Source of the DNA: Deltaproteobacteria bacterium
Lineage (GTDB): Bacteria; Myxococcota; Myxococcia; Myxococcales; SZAS-1
NCBI GenBank assembly: GCA_018266075.1
Contig: JAFEBB010000008.1
Span: 99,133-163,132, forward strand
Length of the DNA: 64,000 bases
Direction: 5' to 3'
Part shown: positions 55,611 through 64,000 of the stretch, one piece after another
How positions within the stretch are numbered: position 1 is the first letter of the stretch
Layout of the letters: every line of letters begins with the position of its first letter
Program-made: the position numbers and the translations under genes
The notes under the pieces: model-generated
Database searches by the model: none
Told to the model about the DNA's origin: nothing
Seen by the model: the letters and a program-made list of their open reading frames with translations, nothing else

Positions 55611-58385
55611 ATGGACGAGCGCATCCGCAGCATCTGGCCGGTCTTCGCCGAGGAGGCGCGCGAGAGCGTGCAGTCTCTCGGCGACGGCTTGCTCGCGCTG
55701 GAGCGCACCCCGCTCGCCGAGGCGCGCGAGACGGTCATCGTGCTCAAGCGCACCGCGCACTCGCTCAAGGGCTCCGCGGGCAGCATGGGCTTTGGCGACG
55801 TGGAGAACCTCGCGCACGCGCTCGAGGACGCGATCGCCCACGCGCCGGAGCACGAGCGGCTCTCGGCCTCGATCGTGGAGGCCGCGCTGGCCGCCATCGC
55901 CAGCATCGAGGCCATGGTGGACGCGGTGGATCGCGGCGGATCCGCGAACATCCCGCGCGCCGAAGAGCTGGCGAGCGCGCTGCGCGGTGGCGCGCCCGTC
56001 GGGTCGCAACCTGCGAAGGCTCCCCAAGCGCGACCGGCGACCCAGGCCGCGCCCGCCTTGAGCGAGCTCTGGCCCACCTTCCACGCGGAGATGGATGAGC
56101 GGCTCAAGTCGCTGCGGAGCCAGCTTGCGGAGCTCCCCGCGAAGCTCGGCGCGGATCAGGTGGATCCGTTGCGTCCGCTCGCGGAGAGCCTGCAGCGCTC
56201 GGCCGCCACGCTGCAGCATGCGGGGCTCACCGCGCGGGCCGGGGCCGTGCTCGCGGCGCTCAAGCCAGGTGCCAAGGCCGCGCTGGTGAAGGCCGCGGAG
56301 GCCCTCGCGGGCGCGCTCGAGGCCGAGGCCAACCTGCGCAAGCCGGCCGCGGCCGCGCCCTCGCCTGCGCTGGCGGAGGTGGACGCGCTCGAGGCGGGCT
56401 TCGGCGCGGTGCGTGGCGCGTCGGCGAACCAGCGCGCCGAGGTGGCCCAGAAGTCCGCCGATCGCGTGCAGCAGTTCGTGCGCTGGGCGCGCGGGCAGGG
56501 CCGCGAGGATCTGGCGTCGATCGCGGCGCGCTTGCACGAGACCTACGCGGGGCTCGGTGGCGGGCAGCTCACGCCCGGTCGGGCGCTGGCGCAGGCGGCC
56601 GAAGCGCTCGTCGAGCTTCGCGCCCGCGCGCAGAAGGCGACCGACACGGATCAAGGAGAGTCGATCAGCACCACCGCGCGCGCCGAGCGCATGGTGCGCG
56701 TGGCGACGTCGAAGATCGACGGGCTCGCGGGGCAGGTGGAGCAGTGGTCGCTGGTGCAGCAGCGGCAGGAGTGGCGCACGGTGGAGCTGCGGCGGCTGCT
56801 GGCGCGCACCTGGGCGAGCGCCGCGGCGCCGCAGCGGGTGGCGACGCTGTTGCGCGCAGGCGAAACCCAGGCTGCTGCCGAAGAGACGAACCACCTCTCC
56901 GACGGGCTGCGCGCGCTGCACCGCGACCTCGCTCGGCTGGCGCAGGAGCTCATCGCCGACGGTGAAGCGATGCGCATGTCGGCGCTCGCGGCGCGCGAGG
57001 ATCTGCGCGATCTGCGCACCGTGCCCGCGAGCGTGATGCTCGAGCCCTTGCCGCGCGCGGTGCGCGATGTGTCCGGGCGGTTGGGCAAGCAGGTGGAGCT
57101 CTCGCTCGTGGGCGACGACGTGCGCCTCGATCGCCGCATGGTCGAGGAACTCAAAGACCCGCTCATGCACCTGGTGCGCAACGCCATCGACCACGGCCTG
57201 GAGTCGCCCGAGGCACGGCGCGCGGCAGGCAAGTCCGAGGTGGGGCGGCTGGAGATCCGCGTGGAGCCGCGCGGCCGCCGCGTGGCGCTGCTCATCAAGG
57301 ACGACGGCGCGGGCCTCGACGTGGCACGCATCCGCGCGGTGGCGAAAGCGAAAGGCGTGCTGGACGCCGCGGAGCTGGCCAAGCTCGACGACCACGAGGC
57401 GGTGCGGCTCATCTTCCGGCCGGGATTCTCCACCGCCGCGGAGGTGACCAACATCTCCGGGCGCGGCGTGGGCCTCGACGTGGTGCACGCCGCGGTGGTG
57501 AAGCTCGGCGGCGCGGTGAACCTCTCCTTCCGCGCCGGACGCGGCACGACGTTCGAGCTCGATTTGCCGCTCACCCTCGCTTCGGCGCTCGGCGTGTTGG
57601 TGCGCGCGGGCAGCGAGGTCTTGGCGTTCCCGGCCGAGTCGATCACCCAGATCTTGAAGGTCGCGCCGAATGAAGTGAGCTCGGTGGCCGGGCGCGCGTC
57701 GGTGGTGCACGAGGGCCGCGCGCTGCCGTACCTGCCGCTCGCGCGCGCGCTGGGGCAGGTCGCGTCCAACGAGTCGCGGACGCGCTGGGTGCCGGGGCTG
57801 CTCCTCGCGAGTGGGACGTCGCGGGCGGTGGTTGCAGTCGACGAAGTGCTCGGCGAGCAGGAGCTCGTGGTGCAGGGCCTGGGCAAGGTGATGGCGAACG
57901 TGAAGCTCGTGGCCGGCGCGTCGATGCTCAACGACGGCCGGGTGGTGACCGTGGCCAACGCCGCGGAGCTGTTGCGCCAGGCCGCAGAAGCGGGCGCGCA
58001 AGCCACGGAGCGGGCGCGCATCCTCGTCGCGGACGATGCGCTCACCACGCGCGCCTTGATGCGCTCCGTGCTCGAGCTCGCGGGTTACGAAGTCGCCATC
58101 GCGCCCGATGGCGAGGCCGCGTTCGAGCTGTTGCAGAAGGGCAAGTTCGATCTCGTCGTCTCCGATGTGCAGATGCCGCGGCTCGATGGACTCGGGCTGT
58201 GTCGACGGATCCGCGCGGATCAGAAGCTGCGCGAGACGCCGCTCATCCTGGTCACGTCGCTCGATGCCCAGGAGGACAAGGCAGCAGGGCTCTCGGCGGG
58301 GGCCAACGGCTATCTGGTGAAGCGGGAGGTGGAGCGCGGCAAGCTCCTGGAGCTGGTGGGGCAGCTCCTGCCGAGGTCGGCATGA
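55611..58385 (+). CDS. cheA: CheA hybrid kinase with C-terminal receiver
   Basis: The 924-residue protein has an N-terminal Hpt domain with H50 (RTAHSLKGSAGSMGF). A long Ala-rich helical region (about 130-420) includes a second Hpt-sized segment. The kinase core has LVRNAIDHGLESPEAR, DDGAGLD and GRGVGLDVV, and a CheW-like regulatory domain follows. A receiver ends the protein (about 800-924, FDLVVSDVQMPRLDG). The receiver fusion resembles CheA proteins of non-flagellar chemosensory systems such as FrzE. Its stop overlaps the cheB start (ATGA). Confidence 0.93.
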   Translation: MDERIRSIWPVFAEEARESVQSLGDGLLALERTPLAEARETVIVLKRTAHSLKGSAGSMGFGDVENLAHALEDAIAHAPEHERLSASIVEAALAAIASIEAMVDAVDRGGSANIPRAEELASALRGGAPVGSQPAKAPQARPATQAAPALSELWPTFHAEMDERLKSLRSQLAELPAKLGADQVDPLRPLAESLQRSAATLQHAGLTARAGAVLAALKPGAKAALVKAAEALAGALEAEANLRKPAAAAPSPALAEVDALEAGFGAVRGASANQRAEVAQKSADRVQQFVRWARGQGREDLASIAARLHETYAGLGGGQLTPGRALAQAAEALVELRARAQKATDTDQGESISTTARAERMVRVATSKIDGLAGQVEQWSLVQQRQEWRTVELRRLLARTWASAAAPQRVATLLRAGETQAAAEETNHLSDGLRALHRDLARLAQELIADGEAMRMSALAAREDLRDLRTVPASVMLEPLPRAVRDVSGRLGKQVELSLVGDDVRLDRRMVEELKDPLMHLVRNAIDHGLESPEARRAAGKSEVGRLEIRVEPRGRRVALLIKDDGAGLDVARIRAVAKAKGVLDAAELAKLDDHEAVRLIFRPGFSTAAEVTNISGRGVGLDVVHAAVVKLGGAVNLSFRAGRGTTFELDLPLTLASALGVLVRAGSEVLAFPAESITQILKVAPNEVSSVAGRASVVHEGRALPYLPLARALGQVASNESRTRWVPGLLLASGTSRAVVAVDEVLGEQELVVQGLGKVMANVKLVAGASMLNDGRVVTVANAAELLRQAAEAGAQATERARILVADDALTTRALMRSVLELAGYEVAIAPDGEAAFELLQKGKFDLVVSDVQMPRLDGLGLCRRIRADQKLRETPLILVTSLDAQEDKAAGLSAGANGYLVKREVERGKLLELVGQLLPRSA

Positions 58386-59761
58386 TCTCCGTGCTCGTGG
58401 TGGACGACTCCGCGACCATCCGCCAGACGCTGCGCGACATCCTCGAAGCCGATCCGGGCCTGCGCGTGATCGGCGAGGCCGCGGATGGTGCGAGCGCCGT
58501 GGAGAAGACCGTCGCGCTCAAGCCCGACGTGGTCACCATGGACATCTCCATGCCGCGCCAGGACGGCTTCGAGGCCATCCGGCAGATCATGGAGCGCGCG
58601 CCCACGCCCATCCTCGTCATCGGCGCGGCCGCGGACGACGCGCGCACGGGAATCTCATTTCGCGCCCTGAAGCTGGGTGCCGTCGAGGTGCTGAGCAAGC
58701 CGCGCGGCGACGACGCGACGGCGTTCGCGAGCCAGGCACGGACCATCGTGGAGTCGGTGCGGGCGGTCGCGGGCGTGCGCGTGATCCGCCGCTGGAGCCC
58801 GCGCGGCATCGCGCCGCCCCCGCGGGTGAGCTGCATCGGCCTGGTCGCGTCGACCGGCGGGCCGATGGCGCTGCGCACCATCCTCTCCGCGCTGCCCGCA
58901 GACTTTCCCGTGCCGATCCTCGTCGTCCAGCACATCACCGACGGCTTCACCGAGGGGCTGGCCCGCTGGCTCGCGAGCGAGACGAATCTCAAGATCCGGA
59001 TGGCGGAGCAGGGCGAGCGCCCCGAGCCGGGCACGGTGCTGATTGGCCCGAACGATCGCCACCTGATGCTGAGCATGGGCCGCGTTCGGCTCGATGAGAG
59101 CCCGCCCGTGCGCGGACATCGGCCCGCCGGCTCGCTCTTGTTGGCCTCGCTGGCGCGCGAGCTCGGCGAGAAGGCTGCGGGAATCATCCTCACCGGCATG
59201 GGCGACGACGGCGTGTCGGGGCTCGCGGCGCTGCGGCAGCAGGGCGGCTACACCGCCGCGCAGGGACCGGAGAGCAGCATCGTCTTCGGGATGCCGCAGG
59301 TGGCGCTGGAGTCGGGCGCGGCGCAGCACACGCTGGAGCTCGGCGAGGTGCCGCTGACGATGATGCAGCTCGCGGGCGTGCCGCGCGTGCCTCGGCCGGG
59401 GCGGCGCAAGCTCTTGCTGGTCGACGACTCGCCGTCGCTGCTCAAGCTGGAGCACGATATCCTCGATGGGACGTACGAGGTCCACGAGGCGCACGACGGC
59501 CAAGCGGCGCTGGCGGCGCTGGAGAAGCTCTCGCCGGATGGCGTGGTGCTTGATCTGGACATGCCGGTGATGCGCGGCGACGAGACCCTGCGCCGCATGC
59601 GCGCGAATCCGAGGTTCAGGCGCACGCCGGTGGTGCTGCTCACCGGCGAGCAGAGCACCGCGCTGCGGCGGCTCTGCTGGGAGAGCGGCTGCAACGCGCT
59701 GCTCGACAAGCCGCTCGATCGGAAGCGGCTGCTCGACGCGCTGGCGCTGCACGTGGCCTGA
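58382..59761 (+). CDS. cheB: CheB methylesterase with an additional C-terminal receiver
   Basis: The 459-residue protein has the usual CheB parts: a receiver (D54 in VTMDISMP) and a methylesterase with catalytic S157 (ASTGGP), H184 (VVQH) and D276 (TGMGDDG). After residue 342 a second complete receiver follows (LLLVDDSP, VVLDLDMPVMRG, LLDKPLDR). CheB is normally about 350 residues long, so the 110-residue extension is an addition. It removes methyl groups from receptors; the extra receiver would allow a second phosphorylation input. The ATG overlaps the cheA stop. Confidence 0.92.
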   Translation: MISVLVVDDSATIRQTLRDILEADPGLRVIGEAADGASAVEKTVALKPDVVTMDISMPRQDGFEAIRQIMERAPTPILVIGAAADDARTGISFRALKLGAVEVLSKPRGDDATAFASQARTIVESVRAVAGVRVIRRWSPRGIAPPPRVSCIGLVASTGGPMALRTILSALPADFPVPILVVQHITDGFTEGLARWLASETNLKIRMAEQGERPEPGTVLIGPNDRHLMLSMGRVRLDESPPVRGHRPAGSLLLASLARELGEKAAGIILTGMGDDGVSGLAALRQQGGYTAAQGPESSIVFGMPQVALESGAAQHTLELGEVPLTMMQLAGVPRVPRPGRRKLLLVDDSPSLLKLEHDILDGTYEVHEAHDGQAALAALEKLSPDGVVLDLDMPVMRGDETLRRMRANPRFRRTPVVLLTGEQSTALRRLCWESGCNALLDKPLDRKRLLDALALHVA

Positions 59762-59771
59762 TCGCGCCGTG

Positions 59772-60890
59772 ATGACGGTCGAGCCGCAACCAACGCCGGG
59801 CCTGCGCGCTTCGCTGCAGCTCCTGGCAACGCGGCGCTTCGGCACCTTCTGGGTGGCCGGCCTGCTCTCCAACATCGGCACCTGGGCGCAACAGGTGGCC
59901 GAGCCATGGCTTCTGCTCTCGCTGGGCGCAACGCCGCTCCTGCTCGGCCTCGACGCTTTTGCCCTCGACGCGCCCGGGCTCCTGCTCACCCTCTGGGGCG
60001 GGGTGCTCGCCGATCGCGCAGATCGCCGACGGGTGATCCTCGTCTTTCAGTCGGTGCAGATGCTCTGCCCCACGGCCATCGTGGTGCTGCTGGGGCTCGG
60101 CCTGCTGCGGCCCTGGCAGGTGGTGCTGATCTCGCTGGTGGTGGGCGTGACCGACGCGCTGTCGATGCCGTCGTTCCAGTCGATCGTGCCCTCGCTGGTG
60201 GAGCGGCAGCAGCTGGGCAGCGCGTTCGCGCTCAACAGCACCCAGTTCAACCTCTCGCGCATCCTGGGGCCGGCGCTCGCGGGCGTTCTCATGGCCCGGG
60301 TGGGCGCGCAGGCCTGCTTCGAGGTGAACGCGCTCTCGTACCTGCCATTCATCGGCGTGGCGCTCTGGATCTTGCCGCGCGGCGTGGCGCATGTCGCCCT
60401 CGACCGCGACGGCGCCCGGAGCGACCTCGTGGACGGACTGCGCCTGGCCGCGCGCACGTCCGGGCTGCGCGGGCCGTCGCTCACGGTGCTGGCGCCGAGC
60501 GCCCTCTGCTCGCCGCTGGTGACCTTCAGCCCGGTGCTCGCGAAGCAGGTCTTCCACGCGGACGTGGGTGGGTTCGGCGCGGTGATGTCGGCGTTCGGCG
60601 TGGGCGGGCTCGTGGGCGCGCTGTCGCTGCTCGCGGTGGAAGGCCACGTCGGCCGGCGCGTGCTCTGCTCTGCGGGCGCGGTGGCGTACGGCGCGGTGCT
60701 GGTGGCCGTGGCCCTCAACCCGTCGTTCTTGGCGCTGGTGGGCCTGCTCGCGCTGGCCGGCGTGGCGATGAACGTCTCCAACACCTCGGCCAACGCGCTC
60801 TTGCGGGGCACCGCGCAGACGGGCCTGCGCGGACGCGTGGCGAGCCTGTACATGCTCGCCCTTCGCGGTGGGATGGCGGTGGGCGCAGAG
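59772..60890 (+). pseudogene. MFS transporter lacking its C-terminal helices
   Basis: About 372 codons match a major facilitator of the EntS/MFS_3 type. They contain FWVAGLLSNIGTWAQQVAEPWLLLSL, GVLADRADRRRV, FNLSRILGPALAG, and GLRGRVASLYMLALRGGMAVG. Family members continue for another 40-50 residues (last two helices). Here, right after MAVG (about 60884), the frame turns into Arg/Ser-rich non-membrane sequence and stays open to 61370 inside the next gene. A deletion or frameshift is therefore likely. It begins 10 bases after cheB and has no evident chemosensory role. Confidence 0.65.
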
Positions 60891-61045
60891 CGGTCGAGCG
60901 GCCTGAACGCACGGGGCGGCGCAAATTCCTTCGGCTCCCGCTCGTGTCCGCGTGCGACGCGCAAGCGCTGCGCCTCGCGCTGGCGGATCCGCGCGGATCC
61001 GATGCGGCACGCCGATTGCGAAAGCTTGGCGCACGGAGGCTGGAC

Positions 61046-61651
61046 ATGGCCACGCACGCGACGAGCTGGAGCGCCGACGAGATTCCCACCCCGACCGGAC
61101 TGCGCGGGTTCTACTACAGCCGCTTCAGCGCACCGCTCTGGCTGGCGGTGCGGCTCGGCGTGGGCGCGACGTGGCTCTACGCTGGCATCGAGAAGCTGGT
61201 CGACGCCAACGGCGCCTGGATGGGCGCGTATGCCGGCGCTGCCGTGCGCGGCTTCGTCGCCGACGCCCTCGCGAAGAACATGGGCCCCAGGCCCGAGGTC
61301 AGCGGTTGGTACGCCGCCTTCCTTCGCGATGTGGTGCTGCCCCACGCGACGTTCTTCTCCGTGTTGGTGACCGTGGGCGAGATCGCCGTGGGGCTCGGAT
61401 TGATCGCCGGCCTCTTCACGGGCGTGGCCGCGTTCTTCGGCGGGTTCATGAACCTCTGCTTCATGCTCGCCGGCACCGCGGGCATCAACCCCGTGCTCTT
61501 CGTGCTCGCCACCTGGCTGGTGCTGGCCTGGCGGGTCGCGGGTCACTGGGGCCTCGACCGCTGGGTGCTCCCGAGGCTGGGCGCGCCGGGCTGGCCCGGC
61601 CCCCGCGCCTGGCGCCGCCGCGAGCTCCTCGCTGCGTTCCGCAACGGCTGA
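61046..61651 (+). CDS. DoxX-family membrane protein
   Basis: The 201-residue protein has four hydrophobic segments in the DoxX/DoxD pattern (LAVRLGVGATWLYAGIEKLVD; FFSVLVTVGEIAVGLGLIAGL; AAFFGGFMNLCFMLAG; PVLFVLATWLVLAWRVA). Relatives are subunits of thiosulfate:quinone oxidoreductase or of unknown redox function, so only the family is called. GGAGG is six bases before the ATG. It starts inside the frame left open by the truncated transporter. Confidence 0.82.
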   Translation: MATHATSWSADEIPTPTGLRGFYYSRFSAPLWLAVRLGVGATWLYAGIEKLVDANGAWMGAYAGAAVRGFVADALAKNMGPRPEVSGWYAAFLRDVVLPHATFFSVLVTVGEIAVGLGLIAGLFTGVAAFFGGFMNLCFMLAGTAGINPVLFVLATWLVLAWRVAGHWGLDRWVLPRLGAPGWPGPRAWRRRELLAAFRNG

Positions 61652-61761
61652 CCGTCGTCCAACGAAGGCGCTGCACAGATCTGGATTTCGACCGACGCGC
61701 GCCGGTGGCGCAGAGCCCGCGCGGTGCTTTAGCTACCTTCGCCGTCCACGAGAGAGAGCGC

Positions 61762-62961
61762 GTGCCCACCACCGCCGTTGTCGCCCTCGCGCTGCTCGCC
61801 GCCGCACCCGCGACCACGAGCGTGCGCACGTACTGGGTCGAGCCGAGCCAGGTGTTCGTGCAGGTCAGCGCGAGCCACAAGGTGCCGCACCTGGCCATCC
61901 TCGAGCGCGGAAACGCGGTGCAGGTGGTGGGCTGCGTGCCCGACTGCGCCGCCAAGGACGCCTGGGCGCTGCTCTCGCCCGCCGGTGCGCTGCCCCTGGC
62001 GCTGCTCTCGCCGGAGCCGGTGGCGGGAGCGATCCCCGTCGACGCGCGCTTCGTGTACGGGCACGCCAAGCCGGGCGCCGCCATCCACGCCGGGCCCGAC
62101 GCGAAGAGCCCGCGCATCAGCCGCGCGGCGGGCGACATCACCCTCGCGTTCGTGGACGACGCGCCGCTCGCTGCCAAGGGTTGGCTGCGCGCCGTCGATG
62201 GCGGCTACGTCTCCACCGACGACGTCCACCTCATCCAGCCCTCCACGTTCTCCGGCCTGCACAACCCGCCAGATGTGGTGGCCTTCTTCCTCAAGACCAC
62301 CAAGGCCAAGCGGATCCACGGGGATCCGTCGAGCACGGATGAGGAGATCGCCCGGCTCGCGTGGCGCGAGGTGATCGACGAGGACCACGACGTGGTGCAC
62401 GTGCCCCAGGGGAACGTGCCGCGCAGCGCGGTCCGCATCGCCAAGAAGCGCGAGCGGCCCGCGGCCATTCCACCGGATGCGCACTGGGTCGTGGTTGATC
62501 TCGATCAACAGACGCTCACCGCCTACGAGGGCGACAAGCTGGTGTTCGCCACGCTGGTCTCCACGGGCAAGCCCACCTTCGAGACGGGCTCGGGCCTGTT
62601 CCAGGTCTGGTACAAGACGCGCCACACCACCATGAACGGCCGGCGCGAGCCGTACCACGTGGAGGAAGTGCCCGACGTCCTCTACTTCCACGGGCCGGAC
62701 GGGCTGCACGGCACCTTCTGGCACGAGCGCTTCGGGCACACCGCCTCGCACGGCTGCGTGAACCTCTCCCCCGCCGACGCGCGCTGGCTCTTCGACTGGG
62801 CCCCGCCCACGATCCCTGACGGATGGCACGGCGTCTTCGTGCAGCCGGGTGAGACTTCACTCTGGGTGTGGGTGATGCACGGCGACAAGGCGCCGACCAC
62901 GGCCCAGGCCGCGCCGCTCTCGCGTCCCGAGGGCTCGCCCGAGGACGACGACGACGGGTGA
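61762..62961 (+). CDS. Exported L,D-transpeptidase (YkuD domain)
   Basis: The 399-residue protein starts at GTG 61762 with a signal peptide (VVALALLAAAPATTS). Residues 25-230 form small beta domains resembling SH3-type repeats (FVYGHAKPGAAIHAGP). The YkuD domain follows (about 235-370), with HWVVVDLDQQTLTAYEGDK and the catalytic HGTFWHERFG and SHGCVNLS. It crosslinks peptidoglycan peptides or attaches proteins through an acyl-enzyme cysteine. The last 25 residues are acidic and disordered. It is followed by a second, unrelated transpeptidase-family gene. Confidence 0.88.
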   Translation: MPTTAVVALALLAAAPATTSVRTYWVEPSQVFVQVSASHKVPHLAILERGNAVQVVGCVPDCAAKDAWALLSPAGALPLALLSPEPVAGAIPVDARFVYGHAKPGAAIHAGPDAKSPRISRAAGDITLAFVDDAPLAAKGWLRAVDGGYVSTDDVHLIQPSTFSGLHNPPDVVAFFLKTTKAKRIHGDPSSTDEEIARLAWREVIDEDHDVVHVPQGNVPRSAVRIAKKRERPAAIPPDAHWVVVDLDQQTLTAYEGDKLVFATLVSTGKPTFETGSGLFQVWYKTRHTTMNGRREPYHVEEVPDVLYFHGPDGLHGTFWHERFGHTASHGCVNLSPADARWLFDWAPPTIPDGWHGVFVQPGETSLWVWVMHGDKAPTTAQAAPLSRPEGSPEDDDDG

Positions 62962-63026
62962 CGAGCGACCCAGCAGGGGCGCGGCTCCCGGCCCGCAGTT
63001 GCAGGGTCAGCGCGGGCCCGACAAGC

Positions 63027-63659
63027 ATGTGGGCCATGTTGCCCATCGTCGCTTCGCTGATGCTCGCGGCCTCGCCCGCGCCCACCGCCCAGTCGCTCGC
63101 CGCCGCCGCGCCCGACCTTCCTCGTCCGCTCGCCGAGCTGGCGCTCAAGGCCTACGCGCGCGCCAGGGAGCGCGGGGACGTGAAGCGCGACGTGCTCGCG
63201 GTCATCGACTACTCCAGGCCCTCCACCGAGAAGCGGCTCTGGGTCTTCGATCTCGACTCGGGCGCGCTGCTCTTCCACGAGCTCGTGGCGCATGGCCGCG
63301 GCTCGGGTGACAACCTCGCCACGCGCTTCTCCAACCGGCCGCACAGCCTGTCGTCGAGCCTGGGCTTGTACGCCACGGGCGACACCTACCTGGGCAAGCA
63401 CGGCACCTCGCTCAAGCTCCTGGGCCTCGAGCCGGGCGTGAACGACCAGGCCGAGCCGCGCGCCGTCGTCATCCACGGCGCGGAGTACGTGAGCGACGCC
63501 TTCGCCAAGGTGCACGGGCGGCTGGGGCGGAGCTGGGGTTGTCCGGCGGTCGCGGCGACCATCGCGCCCAAGCTCATCGACGCCCTGCGCGGCGGCGCGG
63601 CGGTCTTCGCCTACTACCCGGACGCGACCTGGCTCTCGCACAGCGCGTTCTTGAACTGA
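63027..63659 (+). CDS. Murein L,D-transpeptidase-like protein (YkuD_2 type)
   Basis: The 210-residue protein has a signal peptide (MLPIVASLMLAASPA). Its domain is of the YkuD_2 type (LAVIDYSRPSTEKRLWVFDL, HGRGSGDNLATRFSN, VVIHGAEYV, GRSWGCPAV). The His and the Cys of GCP correspond to the transpeptidase active site. It lies 65 bases after the YkuD gene on the same strand. The start is ATG 63027 or 63036, neither with a strong ribosome site. It converges on the MacB-type permease gene, whose stop is 6 bases away. Confidence 0.85.
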   Translation: MWAMLPIVASLMLAASPAPTAQSLAAAAPDLPRPLAELALKAYARARERGDVKRDVLAVIDYSRPSTEKRLWVFDLDSGALLFHELVAHGRGSGDNLATRFSNRPHSLSSSLGLYATGDTYLGKHGTSLKLLGLEPGVNDQAEPRAVVIHGAEYVSDAFAKVHGRLGRSWGCPAVAATIAPKLIDALRGGAAVFAYYPDATWLSHSAFLN

Positions 63660-63665
63660 GCTTCG

Positions 63666-64000
63666 CTATTCGAAGCGCAGCGCGTCGATGGGATCCAGCC
63701 GCGCGGCCTTCTGCGCGGGGTAGAGCCCGAACACCAAGCCCACCAGCGCGCTGAAGCCCACCGAGAGCGCCACGATGTCGGGCCGCACGATGGTGGGCCA
63801 GTGGAACTGCAGCGCCAGCAGCTTGGCGATGCCCAGCCCGAGCAGGATCCCCAGCACGCCGCCGGCGAGGGAGAGCGCCAGGGCCTCGGTCACGAACTGC
63901 GCGAGGATGTCGCGCGGGCGCGCGCCCACCGCCATGCGCACGCCGATCTCGCGCGTCCGCTCGGTCACGCTCACCAGCATGATGTTCATGATGCCGATGC
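63666..64000 (-). CDS. MacB/FtsX-type ABC transporter permease, C-terminal part
   Basis: The visible 111 codons are the C-terminal membrane domain of a MacB-like permease. They contain NIMLVSVTERTREIGVRMAVGA, then three hydrophobic helices (ALALSLAGGVLGILLGLG, VALSVGFSALVGLVFGLYP), and the closing PAQKAARLDPIDALRFE. This family couples an ABC ATPase to export of macrolides, lipoproteins or peptides. The gene continues beyond the right edge; the large periplasmic domain and any ATPase gene are not visible. Confidence 0.9.
   Translation of the reverse strand, partial: IGIMNIMLVSVTERTREIGVRMAVGARPRDILAQFVTEALALSLAGGVLGILLGLGIAKLLALQFHWPTIVRPDIVALSVGFSALVGLVFGLYPAQKAARLDPIDALRFE

Noticed and set aside
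59769..61370. Full-length 533-residue transporter
   Set aside because: Only the first 370 codons are transporter-like. The remaining frame is Arg/Ser/Trp-rich and overlaps the well-supported DoxX gene.

Overview
The window is high-GC, densely coded bacterial chromosome. Several features point to a myxobacterium (Myxococcota): many PAS/GAF histidine kinases and receiver hybrids, MYXO-CTERM-like Cys/hydrophobic/Arg-cluster segments, a matrixin metalloprotease, an OmpA protein with thrombospondin type 3 repeats, PilZ and PEGA proteins, and a chemosensory cluster with receiver-extended CheA and CheB. This assignment is an inference from gene content. I saw no rRNA, tRNA or CRISPR array.

Layout. 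1-8.2 kb is a loose accessory stretch. It holds a GFA-type zinc protein, a lipoprotein, a kinase/receiver pair, twin CBS proteins, a hypothetical protein with a Pro/Ala/Ser/Thr-rich tail, an HNH-type protein and a small zinc-finger protein. Decayed pieces lie among them: an IstB-like transposase tail, a histidine-kinase C-terminus and a duplicated HNH-gene tail. 8.2-10.7 kb is a small co-directional module whose main protein joins a LamG-like domain, a second beta domain, membrane segments and a caspase-like His/Cys domain. 10.9-30 kb is dominated by two-component signalling: five sensor kinases (three of them receiver hybrids), an NtrC-type sigma-54 activator and a stand-alone receiver. PilZ, PEGA, matrixin and OmpA-type envelope genes are mixed in. 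30-32.8 kb holds small unknown proteins and lipoproteins.

33-44 kb is metabolic: a formate-dehydrogenase-like molybdoenzyme, a class V fructose-1,6-bisphosphatase preceded by a broken Ser/Thr kinase, a patatin, and a tight five-gene operon (acyl-CoA synthetase, E1 alpha, E1 beta, E2, acyl carrier protein). A small heat-shock protein is divergent from that operon. 45-48.8 kb holds a PolX/PHP DNA polymerase, nicotinate phosphoribosyltransferase and a 5'-truncated alpha/beta hydrolase.

48.8-59.8 kb is a chemosensory system: a divergent PAS-GAF-GAF kinase, then cheW-cheR-mcp-cheY-cheW-cheA-cheB, mostly with overlapping or near-overlapping ends. After it come a 3'-broken MFS transporter, a DoxX-family membrane protein, two different L,D-transpeptidase-family proteins and the end of a MacB-type permease that runs off the window.

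The most interesting items are the caspase-like module at 8.2-10.7 kb, two proteins in which a MYXO-CTERM-like segment is internal and is followed at once by a second export signal, the mixed synthetase/dehydrogenase/carrier-protein operon, and the number of recognisable gene remnants.
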